DNA of 64,000 nt, from the NCBI RefSeq assembly GCF_032854445.1, contig NC_088297.1, forward strand, positions 14,189,335 through 14,253,334. The letters are read 5' to 3'. Position numbers and translations under genes: made by a program. This DNA comes from Liolophura sinensis (taxonomy: Eukaryota; Mollusca; Polyplacophora; Chitonida; Chitonidae). Shown here in pieces: positions 25,013-36,514 of this stretch (positions within the stretch are counted from its first letter, which is position 1; every line of letters begins with the position of its first letter). The notes beneath the pieces were generated by a model. The model was not told the origin of the DNA, did no database searches, and saw only the letters and a list, made by a program, of their open reading frames with translations.

Positions 25013-25479
25013 CAGCCCGAAGAGTATAACAGGAGTAGTAACGACAGTGTGATAGACGCAAGGCATAAGGAGTAAAACCAGAACACTGACGACAATGTGA
25101 TAGGCGCGCAGCATAGTGAGTAAAACTCGAGAGGGGACCACAATGTGACAGGCGCACAGCAGAGGGAGTAAAACCAGAGAAGGGACTACAATGTATAGAC
25201 CCACAACATAGGGAGAAAAACCAGAGAAGTGACGACAGTCTGACAGGCGTAAACTACAGTGAGGAAAACCAGAGCAGTGATGACAGTGTGATAGACGCAC
25301 AGCATAGAGAGTAACACCAGAGCAGCGATGACAGTGTGATAGACGCACAGCATAGAGAGTAACAGCACAGCAGCGATGACAGTGTGATAGACGCACAGCA
25401 TAGAGAGTAACACCAGAGCAGCGACGATTGTGTGATAAACGTACAGCATAGAGAGTAAAACCAGAGCAGCGATACTTGA
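25013..25479. repeat. Second 48-bp tandem array, 9 copies, amplified from a family-E end
   Basis: TGTGATAG-type anchors stand at 25048, 25096, 25144, 25192, 25239, 25287, 25335, 25383 and 25431, a spacing of 48 (once 47). The unit contains GACGCACAGCATAGAGAGTA and CCAGAGCAGCGATGACAGTG. Reversed, this is the CACTGTCGTCGCTGCTCTGG...ACTCTCTATGCTGT end of family E. Units become more uniform towards the right. It is unrelated in sequence to the 22-24 kb array despite the equal period. Confidence 0.92.
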
Positions 25480-25562
25480 CAAATGGTCACATGTAATCGG
25501 TGAAATACGGCCTCCTGTCAGTTTACCTGAGTTAAGGTTTAATTCTAAAAAGTCATATAAAT
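25480..25562 (-). repeat. Family-E body attached to the 9-copy array
   Basis: TTGACAAATGGTCACATGTA, TCGGTGAAATACGGCCTCCT and GAGTTAAGGTTTAATTCTAA are the reverse of the family-E sequence preceding the terminal unit elsewhere. The array is therefore an expansion of the end of this copy. Confidence 0.75.
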
Positions 25563-26049
25563 GCTTCTGTAGTAACAAGTTACACGCATCCTAGCATGTC
25601 TAACGTACAAACACATTAAAACAATGCAGTGTATCAGACAACTACCAAACAGCCCACCAAGTTCATTCAGAGTAGCAGAGCATTTTCTGGTATCTCCGCT
25701 GGCTGATTTACCGCTTAAGGGTCGGGGATCACGTGTCACCTGAGGGCAGGAGATCACATACTCCGGTCCCTCAGCTGAAGCTATGCATCGGTGTCAAGCC
25801 CAACACTCATGCTACACATACACGAGAGTAAATCAGTTCAACTGGATCTATGTGTTTAAACCTTCAGCATAGATATACTCACTCGAAAGTTACTATAAAA
25901 AGTATTCTTTAAAGACCATAACTATGCGCAAAGCTAATGTAAAGGTCATATAACTAAAGCACAAAAGCATATATCAAGCCCGTAGGCCGGCATCATGGCC
26001 AAAATGATGACGTCATGCCGTTATTTTATACATGAATCAAGGTTTCTAG

Positions 26050-26178
26050 CAACCTGCGGATGCCCGTGGGTTTCCCCTATGCTCTGCCCGGTTTTCGGTA
26101 CCATACTGCTGGCCAGCATCGTATAATACTGAAATATACTTGAGTACAGCGTAAAACAATCAAATAAATAAATAGTGA
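26050..26178 (+). mobile_element. SINE-A copy, 5'-truncated
   Basis: It starts in CAACCTGCGGATGCCCGTGG, passes CTCTGCCCGGTTTTCGGTAC and TATACTTGAGTACAGCGTAA, and ends CAATCAAATAAATAAATA. The head is absent. Confidence 0.8.
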
Positions 26179-26407
26179 ATCTTCTTACAAATGTCTCAGT
26201 TTTGTGTAAACACTGTTTTTTTTACAAAGAAGTATATTTATTTCAGGTGCATCATAATGATAATTTTTTTTTAGCTTCGAGCGTTTGAACGCGGTATACT
26301 TTTTAGCATTCATGCATTTTTGTCAAGCTCTAACGCTTGTTAATAAAGCTGTCAAGAATTCACCTTGAGAGTTACCAACCTTTCAACCTTCAGCAGTTCT
26401 TACCCAA

Positions 26408-26656
26408 CAGGGGGTCTTCGTGGCTCAGTTGGTTAGCGCGCTAGGGCAGCAAAATGACCCAGAAGCCTCCCACCAATGCGGTTGCTGTGATTTCAAGTCC
26501 AGCTCATGCTCGCTTCCTCTCCGGCCGTACGTGGGATTGTCTGACAGCAACCTGCGGATCGTCGTGGGATTCCGTCGGGCTCCTCCCACCATAATGCTGG
26601 CCGCCGTCGTATGTGAAATATTCTTGAGTACGTAAAACACCAATCAAATAAATAAA
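26408..26656 (+). mobile_element. SINE-A, full length with 9-bp target-site duplication
   Basis: This 249-bp copy is bounded by CTTACCCAA at 26399-26407 and 26657-26665. It starts with a tRNA-like head: box A in GTGGCTCAGTTGGTTAGCGC and box B near GTGATTTCAAGTCCAGC. The body CCTCTCCGGCCGTACGTGGG follows, then TCCCACCATAATGCTGGCC. It ends AACACCAATCAAATAAATAAA. These are the features of a Pol III SINE moved by a LINE machinery. It is a good reference copy for the family. Confidence 0.92.
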
Positions 26657-26665
26657 CTTACCCAA

Positions 26666-28018
26666 TATAACAATCCACTGAAACAATGGGCCGTAATAAG
26701 ATTGTCTTGCATGCAAATGCGCGAAAAACAGAGCAAAACATGCAAGTGAAACAACAGATGGAACATGGCTGCAAAAGAATACGTTCAAAAGAGAACGTGT
26801 CAGAACTGACGAGCAAAGGACGTGGGTATCTATTCTTGCATGTTGAGTGAAATGGGGAACGTCTTAACAAGGCGCCTGAACATGTCTGTACCAGGCTGTG
26901 TATAAAACCACCATCCTCTGCTGTTACACTGGTGCGCCTTTGAACTATATTCAGAAAACGGTGATGTATCACAGGGAAGAACACAAGAGTACATCACTTG
27001 GAATGATTTTAGGCGAATCACATTCCACAATGTGGACCTAAGCGGACTGTACATCTAGCTTATGGCTGACTGGTTGGGTGGATGGCTTTATGGTTGAGTG
27101 ATTAAAAATGCTAGCCTAGCTTGTGATGTGGATAGTGGGATATTTCAGTGGTAATGTGGATTGTCTCAGTACCTGCGGTTAAGTATATGGATTGGTTGGC
27201 TGCTTAAATTGATATCCATATTATTTAGTGTTCATGAGGGCGCCATTTTGCTTCCTCCTTCCATCACCAAGTCACAAAATCACGCGTGATTTGGCGTTAT
27301 TTCCCGAGAATGCAGTTCATCATAAAATGTTCTACATATGATTCCTGGTCAACTAAAAAAACAATCAATAAATCAGCACTGGTTAGCCCATATACCTGTG
27401 AATCCTTCATTTTTAAACCACAAGAAATCCAGATTGGCGTTTCTCCGTTGTCTTGATTATATCTAGACTCCCTGCAGCCTACTTAGTATTTATAGAATTC
27501 CGTTATTCCGATTTAGCACCGTTGTTAGACATTTGACCCAGATCTATGTATTTTTGTTGGGTTTTGTTACTGTCATTATCTCCGTGTACCAGAATGACTG
27601 CAATTTTATACACACCTGTGAAAGTGAATTTTCATTGACGCTCAAGTGGAAGCATACCAAATGAAGCCCTCGGATACACAGGTACTCTGCTCGGCACTTG
27701 CAGATATGCAGACCACTGATTGGCTGATTTCCAGGGGTAACATTATCCAGGGGTTCGATGTTAATGTTGCGTGTTTTTATACAAGTTAAACTCAGGTCAA
27801 ATGCCGCGACAGACACAGATTCAATCTCAGGCAGTCTAAATCGTAAAACTTCAATTAGGCGTCGGCCGGGCAGAGAATTATAAAACGTCTCAATCTCCAG
27901 GCTATTGGATAAAGCTTATCAATAGCAGCAGGCTAGAGCCTCTAACGTGTGGCGCATGCTGCCGCTGTCTTCATCGCCTGCCGGGTTGTACCAAACGTAT
28001 TGAAAAAGACAATATGAC
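26666..28018. other. Intergenic, no gene or clear repeat seen
   Basis: Short overlapping open frames on the minus strand (up to 108 codons) have no recognisable domain or splice context. Confidence 0.55.
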
Positions 28019-28020
28019 TT

Positions 28021-28102
28021 AATCTATTTATTTCTTTTTGTGAACGCCATACTCAAGAATTGTTCACTTATACCAAGATGGTCAGTTTTATCGATGGATG
28101 AT
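28021..28102 (-). mobile_element. Degenerate SINE-A tail fragment
   Basis: CTATTTATTTC, ACGCCATACTCAAGAATTGTTCACTTATACCAAGATGGTCAG resembles the SINE-A tail with several substitutions. It is probably an old copy. Confidence 0.5.
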
Positions 28103-28402
28103 TGTCTGGCGAAAACCATCGACCTTTGGCAAGTTACTGACAAACTGTCCAACATGTGACGCTATGCACACCATACTGATGGAAGATGAGTGATCCTGTC
28201 CGAACGTTAGTCTGCGTCGTCAATCGTACCTAATGCTCCACAAGTTGTGAGAGCAGTGCAAAACCAGCATGTCTTCACTTGGATCCGCTTCACTAGATGC
28301 TAGAAAAGTATACTAGAATGATTGATAGACTGAATAATTGATTGAACACTATACTGAAGAAGTTTTCACTTATATACAAGCAAATAATGCCAGAAGTACT
28401 CT

Positions 28403-28627
28403 TCAGGAGCCAATTTCATAAAGCCACTTCTGACTTAAGGCAAAATTTAAGACCTTGTCAGAATCCTTAACATTTGATACTGGAAGTTGAAATTTTGGTA
28501 GGTTTGTCTTAAGACAAAATTCATGAGGTGCTCAGAATTTGAATCTCTATGACCCAAAAATAATCTACAAAATCATATTTTAAATTTTGACTTAAGTCAG
28601 AAATAGCCTCCTGGAATCGACCCCTGA
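28403..28627. mobile_element. Family-F MITE, copy 1
   Basis: The ends are long imperfect inverted repeats: TCAGGAGCCAATTTCATAAA with ACTTCTGACTTAAGGCAAAA at the left, and the complement of TTGACTTAAGTCAGAAATAG with CCTCCTGGAATCGACCCCTGA at the right. The 225-bp element has no coding capacity. The terminal CAGG(A/G)G is reminiscent of hAT transposons, but no clear 8-bp target duplication is visible. Confidence 0.7.
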
Positions 28628-28917
28628 CTAGATGGAGTACAGATATGCGAACCACCAAACAACGCACTGTCAAACTTCTCTCTATTTATATATTTCTGAT
28701 AATACGGAAGGAGGAATCCATTGATCTGTGCCAACTTTTCCACTTGTGGTATATGTCACATAGCTGGAAGCCACGTGATCTTCAGTGAACTTCATGTAAG
28801 ACTGCAGGAGACTTCATCGTCCGCAGCTCATTGCCAGCAAGCTCCCAAGAACAACGGAAGCAGGGGAATATTGACACTTTACTGTTCGATCCAACATGGT
28901 ACTGCATCCACGTCTGG

Positions 28918-29118
28918 TGTCAGTATAATAGCTCGAGCGGGGCATCTTACTTGCCTTCGGAAAGGCGTCTCGGTGGAGCAGCACTAGATAAAAGAGCGGT
29001 GGAAATCCGTCCTGCAAAAAGGAAGTACATTACATGCACTTTAAGGATACCTTCGTCGTCATATGACTGAAAAATTGTTAGGTATGACGTTAAACCCCAA
29101 GCACTCATTCACTCACTC
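28918..29118 (+). mobile_element. SINE-B copy, 5'-truncated
   Basis: GAGCGGGGCATCTTACTTGC, GATAAAAGAGCGGTGGAAAT and ATATGACTGAAAAATTGTTA match the reverse of the full copy at 44230-44588. It ends AAACCCCAAGCACTCATTCACTCACTC. The tRNA-like head is missing. Confidence 0.8.
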
Positions 29119-29401
29119 CACGTCTCGTGTGATATGTTGTGTATAAGGCAAGCGCATTGAGCACTCTGCCATGGTCGGCTCAATCAGAATTTAGAAGGGA
29201 GTAGACCAGTCGTGTATATCCAGTGTTTAAACAGGTTAGGGGAATCATACCTAGTGCCGTCAACATGCATCCAGTGAGGCCACATATCGTTGAAAAGGAT
29301 ATTTTCCTTTTAAGCAGCATAGATGAGATTTTCGATGTAAAGTCGGTAACTTCTCTAGTATCTGACTTGGTGGCGTTTGACATAAGTTGAGTAGACTATG
29401 T

Positions 29402-29612
29402 TCAGGAGCCCATTGTACAAAGCCCCCCATCTTTAGTCGGACTTTAGTTAGTACGATTCTAGAGCTTGTCTTTGAGCTATAAGTATTAAAATTTTGGGCC
29501 CTTCATCCTGTTTCCTGTAGACAAATGTTTCAAAATTAAAGAAAAAACAAGCATTGTGATGGGGTTTTAAATTTTGACTTAAAACTGAAATGGCTTTGTG
29601 GAATAGGTCCCA
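29402..29612. mobile_element. Family-F MITE, copy 2
   Basis: It has the left end TCAGGAGCCCATTGTACAAAGCC and the right end GAAATGGCTTTGTGGAATAGGTCCCA, which are imperfect inverted repeats of each other and of copy 1. Both copies lie within 1.2 kb. Confidence 0.65.
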
Positions 29613-29862
29613 ATGGTCGACACGGTGTCAGTATGATATGGATGCACCAACATGTTGCTTTCAGGTCTCTCTACGGGTGCAAATCTGAGTGTAATACATG
29701 AAAAAGTACGTCATTTATTTGCCGGTAGCTCAATCCAGGCGGATTTTTCCATTCCACCTCTGAAAATGACTGCATTCCTATAAATGAAACTAGCGTTAAT
29801 TAAAGAGCAAAAAGATTGTCCGTTCTGGTTTCCTTCACTCTTAGATCCTTGGCGCTTTGCCG

Positions 29863-30110
29863 GGCCTCTGTGGCCGAGGTGTTTAGCGTGCCAGCGCGGC
29901 ACAATGACCTAGCAGCCTCTCAACAATGTGGTTGCTGTGAGTTCAAGCACAGCCCATGTCGGCCTCCTCTCCGGCAGTAAGTGGCAAGCTGCGGATGGTC
30001 GTTGGTTTCCCCCGGGCCCTGTCCGGTTACCTCCCATCATAATGCTGGCTGCCGTCGTATAAGTGAAATATTCTTGAGTACGACATACATGTATACAACA
30101 ATCAGACAAA
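29863..30110 (+). mobile_element. SINE-A, near full length, diverged head
   Basis: GCCTCTGTGGCCGAGGTGTTTAGCGTGCCAG is the box A region, and TGTGAGTTCAAGCACAGCCC the box B region. The rest follows the family: CCCATCATAATGCTGGCTGC, AAATATTCTTGAGTACGACA, with an ATACATGTATACA interruption before the tail. No target duplication was seen. Confidence 0.85.
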
Positions 30111-30124
30111 TAAAATATAATTCG

Positions 30125-30235
30125 GTGGTTTGTGTTAAACGTTGTTTTGCGAATTTTTCTTCCGATTGTTGGCATGGAACGTCCACTTATTTGACGGCTG
30201 TTATACGAATGTCTTTTTTCGAGGCATAGATTGTA
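30125..30235 (+). repeat. Family-D copy
   Basis: GTGTTAAACGTTGTTTTGCG, GGCATGGAACGTCCACTTAT and GACGGCTGTTATACGAATGT align in order with 36300-36395 and 39690-39755. No terminal repeats were recognised. Confidence 0.6.
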
Positions 30236-31029
30236 CAGTTTAATAAAAATTAGGGACTGTAAAACATGGCGCATTCAAATGATTCTGTTGTACATTTTAG
30301 TGTTATGACGGTGAATGTAACGCTATGCCCAGAACCAATAAACGAAATCGACAACAGAAATTTTCAGTCTTTAGACTTTGAATTAATTCAGTCCATTATG
30401 AACGCATTTGCTTCGAAGTAATTTCGCTCCGAGTTGACTATGACGTTCTTTTCCCGCGAGTTGTATATCGCGAGATCACGCAATCGGAAAGTTTGATCAA
30501 CAAACTGCATGGTGTACGACTTCCTTGTGTTTCGGAAGCCATGCACCTATATCAATCGCACAGGGCCTCAATTACCTGAGTGTATTTGTACGCAAATTGT
30601 TCGGCTGCCAAACTCGTGGGTATGGCTTACAAGAAGCACTTGATCTCGACTGCTTCGCCGCACAGGAAAAACATGCGAGACGTATAAAGAAGAATTCTTC
30701 CTGGTGCTCATTTACTGGTAGTTTATGACGGTGCAACTTAACTATAGTGACTCAATTTCACCCATCATGTAAAACTGGACAGGTGCGCTGGAAGACGATG
30801 TTGGTTGAAGCCAGGCTGGCTTTTTCATTGCGCATGCGCGGCGTAGAGAAACAGAAAAAGTTACCTTCATCACTGTCTGGGAACATAAAAACGTCTGGCT
30901 GATTACTGTATGCTGTTGTGTTGTTATTAGTTCCTGTAGAACCAATGTCGATTGATTTTGGAGGGAAATTCGCGTCAACTGGACTTAAAATATTTGGTGT
31001 AAATGTAAAAGGACGTAAAAAATGTACAT

Positions 31030-31145
31030 CATAGAGTATAAAACTAGACAGTTTGAGAGTTGGCAAATGGTCACACATAACCGGTGAAATACGGCCTACT
31101 GTCAATGTACCTCAGCCAGGGTTTTATTTTGTTCATGCAAATGTC
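31030..31145 (-). repeat. Family-E copy (reverse)
   Basis: TTGGCAAATGGTCACACATA, CCGGTGAAATACGGCCTACTGTCAATGTACCTCAGCC then GGGTTTTATTTTG. It is followed after 280 bp by another family-E copy in the opposite orientation. Confidence 0.7.
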
Positions 31146-31424
31146 TAGGCAATAGTAAATTAAACACCCTATAGCAGTATGGATTAGGCAGAATTCGGTA
31201 ATTGAAAAAATGTAGTGATGTCAATATCAATATCGAGGTCAGTGCTGTAGAATTATTCTAAAAAGCCCATTCGTTGATTGTATTACTACCGAGATTGGTC
31301 AAATTCTGTTCTCATATGGTCTCAGATTTAATCTACATTACCAATAAAATTGTTAAATTATTTTTGTTGTCATTCTGGAAGATGTTTTACCATTCCTGTG
31401 TACCGTAAAGACAGGTTAAATAGC

Positions 31425-31702
31425 TCTTTTCATGTGAATGTATATTAAATGCGATGAGACATTATTTCGAGTAGTTTGAAACCAATGACGTCTAATAAAT
31501 TTCAGCTAAGATCGCTGCATATTTGTACCACATAGTCGGCTTATGGTATTGTGCCAGGGGTGGTGTACGTTGCTAGTTTTTGGAATAAAACCTTTAAAAA
31601 AAGATAAATTTGCAAGAGGCTGCATTTCAGCGCTAATCGTTCTGACCAATGGCCAACTGTCACAGTGTCGTCATAGCTCTAGTCTTACCCTCCTTGCTGT
31701 AA
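31425..31702 (+). repeat. Family-E copy
   Basis: ATGTATATTAAATGCGATGA and CCAATGACGTCTAATAAATT form the 5' part. GCAAGAGGCTGCATTTCAGC, TGGCCAACTGTCACAGTGTCGTC and TACCCTCCTTGCTGTAA form the 3' part. It is one of the longest copies. Confidence 0.7.
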
Positions 31703-31825
31703 ATGTATTAAAACGTCTACATTAAAACGTTCTATCAGTTTGGTTAAATTAACATCCAAGGCCTCTAAGGTCTTAAGTGTACAAGAATAACACTCGACAG
31801 CGATGAATACAGCCACTAAGAAAAT

Positions 31826-32006
31826 GTATTTATTTATTTTTTATTTATTTATTTATTTATTTGATTGGTGTTTTACGCCATACTCAAGAATATTTCACTT
31901 ATACGACGGCGGCCAGCATTATGGTGGGTGGAAACCGGGCAGAGCCCGGGGGAAAACCCACGACCATCCGCAGGTTGCTGACAAACCTTCCCACATACGG
32001 CTGTAT
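31826..32006 (-). mobile_element. SINE-A copy, head truncated
   Basis: A long (TTTA)n tail, then GATTGGTGTTTTACGCCATA, CCAGCATTATGGTGGGTGGA and CCATCCGCAGGTTGCTGACA, breaks off at CACATACGGC. It is very close to the family consensus, hence fairly young. Confidence 0.9.
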
Positions 32007-32136
32007 AAAGTAAATTTGTACATTATTTTGGATGCACTATTCCACTATTCATAAACATTACTCCAGTCCAATTAGAGAATCATGCCGGAGTACAACGATC
32101 AACGTAAACCGGCCTGGGGTAAAGACAACTGTGATA

Positions 32137-32370
32137 TATTTGATTGGTGTTATACGCCATACTCAAGAATATTTCACTTGTACGACGGCGGCCAGCATTA
32201 TGGTGGGAGGAAATAGGGCAAAGCAGGTTGCTGACAGAATTTCCCAAGTACGACCGGAAAGGAACTCAACATGAGCTGGGCTTGACCTCACAGCGGCCGC
32301 ATTGGCGAAGGACTCCTGGGCCTTTGCGACGCGCTGGCGCGCTAACCACCTTGGCCACGGAAGCCCCCGA
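32137..32370 (-). mobile_element. SINE-A, near full length, internal deletion
   Basis: The tail is at the left (ATTTGATTGGTGTTATACGCC) and the tRNA-like head at the right (GCGCTGGCGCGCTAACCACC, TTGGCCACGGAAGCCCC). The stretch after GGAGGAAATAGGGC lacks the CCCACGACCATCC block and resumes at GCAGGTTGCTGACAG. Confidence 0.88.
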
Positions 32371-32719
32371 AGAGAAAGATCCTCAGCGTCTTGGAACTGT
32401 ATGTTGTCTTTCTAACCAGGTACAGGGCATTCATGAGTCACGAACACTAAAGGCAGCTTGACCCGAAATGAAATTGCAATTCAATCCCCATGTCACCTAG
32501 AGAATCACAGTCCCAGTCACCCCTAAATCTGAACCATTAATTATCTCATAACTAGGTCACTGGGTGAACTGACCCAACGACTGCACTTTACGGAGTACAA
32601 GAGCCCACGTGCGTGTGATTTAAGGACTGGGAGATAACTTTAATAGGCATAGAACATAGTTCTTTTCTCACTTATCCGTGGTCAAACGTCCCCATAACCC
32701 AACAGGGATCAATCTCTGG

Positions 32720-32842
32720 CCATTCAGCAACCTACGGATGGTCGTGGGGCTTCCCCGCTTTCCTCTGAACTGCAATGCTTGTCACCGTCGTATAAGTTAA
32801 ATATTCTGGAATACGGCGTAAAATACCAATCATGTGAATATA
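32720..32842 (+). mobile_element. SINE-A fragment, diverged
   Basis: AGCAACCTACGGATGGTCGTGG, CACCGTCGTATAAGTTAAATATTCTGGAATACGGCGTAAAATACCAATCA. It is truncated at the left and its tail is not the usual AATAAA repeat. Confidence 0.75.
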
Positions 32843-32896
32843 TAAAATTCAAGCATTTTCGTGGATAGTTGGAGAATAAAAGCCTAATTACTGTAG

Positions 32897-32966
32897 CAAA
32901 CCGAGACCAGATTTCACCGTTTCTCATTACTAGCAAACTATCACATTGTCGTCGCTGCTCTTTGCA
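32897..32966 (+). repeat. Family-E 3' fragment
   Basis: AGATTTCACCGTTTCTCATTACTAGCAAACTATCACATTGTCGTCGCTGCTCT aligns with the family-E terminus. The match stops before the final CTATGCTGTA. Confidence 0.55.
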
Positions 32967-33007
32967 AACACACATTCGTGTATCGCATTCACGTAAACCA
33001 TAATTGT

Positions 33008-33100
33008 CTATTTATTTATTTAAATTGGCACTTTTCGCCGCTCTCCAGAATATTTCACTTAATATACGAAGGCCAGTATTATGTCGAGAGGAAAGGGATA
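33008..33100 (-). mobile_element. SINE-A tail fragment, diverged
   Basis: TATTTATTTATTTAAATTGGCACTTTTCGCC, CTCCAGAATATTTCACTTA and GGCCAGTATTATG follow the tail order with many substitutions. Confidence 0.65.
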
Positions 33101-35446
33101 ATAAGACTTTGGATGGCTAAAACAACATCTGTGTCGGCTCTCACACCACAAGTTCGTTGATGTAATGCTGCGATCGGTAACTCTCGAAAACATCATTCGT
33201 GCCGTGAATATGCTCGAAGGAGCTAGGCGAAATCATTCGAACATTTCGAAACAAGATGGCGACTGCGTAGGTTGTTCGTTGATATGTAGAGCGTAGCTTG
33301 TTGGCCTTGTTTTACCACAGTGACATCGAGGACATGCGTGGACAGAGGATGAGAAGGTTTATAAATTGTTAGCCGACATCTTAGTGTACTTTTCCTCATC
33401 CGACATTTTTGCTAAACTTCCCAATGTGATAATCACAATCTCTACGCTTCATTTAACTTTCGAGCTCACGAGTGGTATTTGCGAGCCGTGAGGTCAGAAG
33501 AACGGGATTCACATGTCACATGCTACGGAACGCAGTATGAGTTAATTTCTATTTTTACGTCATTTCTGGTCTGTCAGTTAACTTCCATTAAAAAAAAATC
33601 AAAATGGTGGAGTAAAAGTGTGGAATTTTAGAAAGGTTTATATTTTTGAAGAAAAAAGATATATAGTGAAAATGTACTAACATATTTTTTTACAGTCGTC
33701 AAATCCAAATAGTTTCAAATATATCATAGCGGTTTTATGGTAATAGTCATAACTGATATATGCCTACCCTAACACTTCAATCTTTTCACCCGCTTCCGCA
33801 ACCAATATTTTGAAACATTCTGAGAGAGCTATAGGGTGTAAAGAAATAATTTTTTGAAGCTTAATGGCATAAACAAATCATTTTTAGCAACATTTTCATA
33901 GCAATTTCATAAATTCCACTGAAATAGGGGCTTTAGTGGTTAAAATGTATGAAGACTTACTGTATGTCTGCAACATACAGAAGTTTACTTCCTAGTTCAC
34001 AAAATGATACGAGCAGGTACCGGTACAGTAATCATATCCTATTTGGGTCTAAAACGTTATAGATTGTCCACGGCTGGGCTCATGTTCAAAATGCTTCATA
34101 TATTTGCACAAGTCCAAAGTAAACCACTAGAGTATGGTGTGTGTAAGGATTGACGGCTTGTCGTCGGTATTATGGTATAGATTTATAATTCGATGATTTA
34201 TGGCTGGTTTGCGGAGCCGTCTGAGAAACTGACAGAGCCTGACGGTACACTCTCGCTAATACAAGGCCGAATGCAAACACCCAAACCAACAAACACGTCC
34301 ACACGCTCCCAAGTAACACTGTTATGTGGCGGCGTTTAAAACTTAAACACAACATCGAGGCCGTAAAACCTAGTTTTTTTATCTAGTGCTGCTTCACTAA
34401 GACGAGTTAGCAGACTTAAGAAAAAGGCCGATAACATAGACATAACATGGTATTAAGCGAGAACACGAACTTCATGGCTACACCCTCTTTCTTTCTTTCT
34501 ATAGACATTGAACTTTACACTCAGTGCTTACAAACAATCGAACTAATGTAGCGGCAAGGTGAAAAAACGCATTTAATTAAGCGCAGTTAAATTCAAATTC
34601 AACTGAGCCGAGTGTCGATGAACACGGCCTTGTTGTTTGTAACTGTGCAGGTTAGGATTACTATAGCAGCAAGACATTCTTGTGAAGTGTACCGTGATTC
34701 AAAATTTAATTTAAAACTTTTCTTTATTTACAAGGATGATTTCTTTACGTTTGTTAAGTTTTGAGACTGCGAAGTACATCTTAATTTAGCTTGCTTTGTG
34801 TACACATAAGAACAATTCCCAAGTCTTTCTAACTTTGGACAGACCAGCCAGAAGTGATACTCGCAGTGAAAGGCAAAATGAGATATGGTTTTGAGGACTT
34901 ATCAATAACATTCCTGCATGGATGGAAAGTTTGTTTTTATTTTTAAGGAGAAGTTGTGGAAAGTTATGGCCTGTCTCGATTTTTTATTGCCTTCTTGGCA
35001 AAGCCCTACCCTTTGCTTGTTAAACCTTTTGATCTAGGTTATGGAACAAAAACCTTTAAATTGCTGTTACCGTGAAAGTTATGGCGGACGGCGGTCACAG
35101 GGCCAAAAGTGCAAACATGGATGTGGTCTGGGGTGCTTGGGTACGGCTCAGCGGAGGTGTCAAAACGCTTTTCACCCCGTTGTTATATTGCGCCAGACAA
35201 AACCAAGACGTAAATTAAATCGGGTAGATCTAACCTGATTGTGGCACACTGACCTGGCATTCTTAAAAGACGGGATCAGCTCTACGCACGTTGCTTCGGC
35301 AAGAAAAAAAAACCTCGCGCCTAGATATCAGCCAACTGTTCTTACAGGTAACATAACTTTCTTGCTCTAAGTCAACTACATGACCACATATAAGGAACGA
35401 CTCAACTCATTACTGGAGTTTTAAAACACTTGCTCTTTAATCAGAT
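33101..35446. other. Intergenic, no gene or clear repeat seen
   Basis: This is the longest SINE-free stretch between 24 and 45 kb. The open frames are short and unrecognised. Confidence 0.5.
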
Positions 35447-35665
35447 TGATTTTATTTATTTATTTGATTAGTGTTTTACGCCGTACTCAGGAATATTTCA
35501 TCTATGCAAATACGGTCATCATTAAGGTGGCAGAAAACCGGGGGTGGGGGTGGGGGGACCCATGGCTTCCTTCATACGGCTGGAGAAGAAGCCAGCAAGA
35601 GCCGGACTTGAACGTCTGCGTCATGGCGCCGCGCGGCGTAGTAACCACCACGGCCACGGAGACAT
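35447..35665 (-). mobile_element. SINE-A, near full length, diverged
   Basis: TTTATTTATTTGATTAGTGTTTTACGCCG at the left and GTAACCACCACGGCCACGGAGAC at the right (head side). A G-rich insertion (GGGGGTGGGGGTGGGGGGA) replaces part of the centre. Confidence 0.85.
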
Positions 35666-35914
35666 AATTGAGTAGCAATGAATAAAATACATATACCAGA
35701 CCTACACTGTACATGCCACGTATTAGGTGACCAGTATGCCATAGATAACAGGAAATTATAGGTAAACCATATGCACCATTTGGAATAATAATTTGTCGCG
35801 TCAAATTAAGTAAACAGTATGCATATCGTACAAAAGAGAATGTACCAACGCAAATAACAATGCATCGCGTAATTCTATAGCATCTTTGCTTAAGCAACGC
35901 AGATCCCATATTCA

Positions 35915-35996
35915 ATTTGCGGACGGGTTTTGACGTGTGACTGTTTTCCAACTATCTATCACACTTTCGTCGTCTTATTCTCTATGCTGTAGTCTT
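35915..35996 (+). repeat. Family-E 3' fragment
   Basis: CCAACTATCTATCACACTTTCGTCGTCTTATTCTCTATGCTGTAG matches the family-E end. A family-D copy begins about 130 bp further right. Confidence 0.55.
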
Positions 35997-36127
35997 TTAG
36001 ATTGACTGACAGATTGCTTGGGTATATTCGACCTCATTCACTGTCCGAGGCATGAGATGAAGGATAAACATGGTAAATACAGAATAGCCACAGGAAACCA
36101 AAATTTGTCAGCCAAGGTGCCAAAAAC

Positions 36128-36395
36128 TGTGCGTGTCTTTACGATTTGAGTACTGAATTCACTCAGTCGCTTAGAACATTCCTTGCGTCTTTGCAACAGC
36201 TTTGGAAACTGTTGACTTGCTTCTCTTTGCATGATGCTATCCTATTTTCGTTCTTCATATATTTTCTCAGTTATTGGGTAGTTTGTGTTATATGTACGTC
36301 ATTTTGCGAACTGACCTTGTGATCATTGACCTGAAACTTTCTTATTGATTGACGCCTGGTATACGAATGTCCGTTTCGACGCATGTCTTTATGAA
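36128..36395 (+). repeat. Family-D copy, longest seen
   Basis: It aligns with 39527-39755 over most of its length: TTGAGTACTGAATTCACTCAGTC, TCTCTTTGCATGATGCTATCCTATTTT, GACCTGAAACTTTCTTATTG and GGTATACGAATGTCCGTTTCGAC. It is non-coding and of unknown class. Confidence 0.65.
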
Positions 36396-36514
36396 GGTGC
36401 CCCCCTTCAATCATGGAGAATGTTTTACGTTATTTAAGCAATATGAACGTAAACTGCACAATCTGCTGATTCTGTCTGCCTTTGCGATAACATTTTTGTG
36501 GGCAAGCTAATCAT

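Noticed and set aside
26420-26480. tRNA-like sequence with good box A and box B
   Set aside because: It is the head of a SINE-A flanked by a target-site duplication. The acceptor stem is not closed, so it is not called as a tRNA gene. The same holds for other SINE heads.
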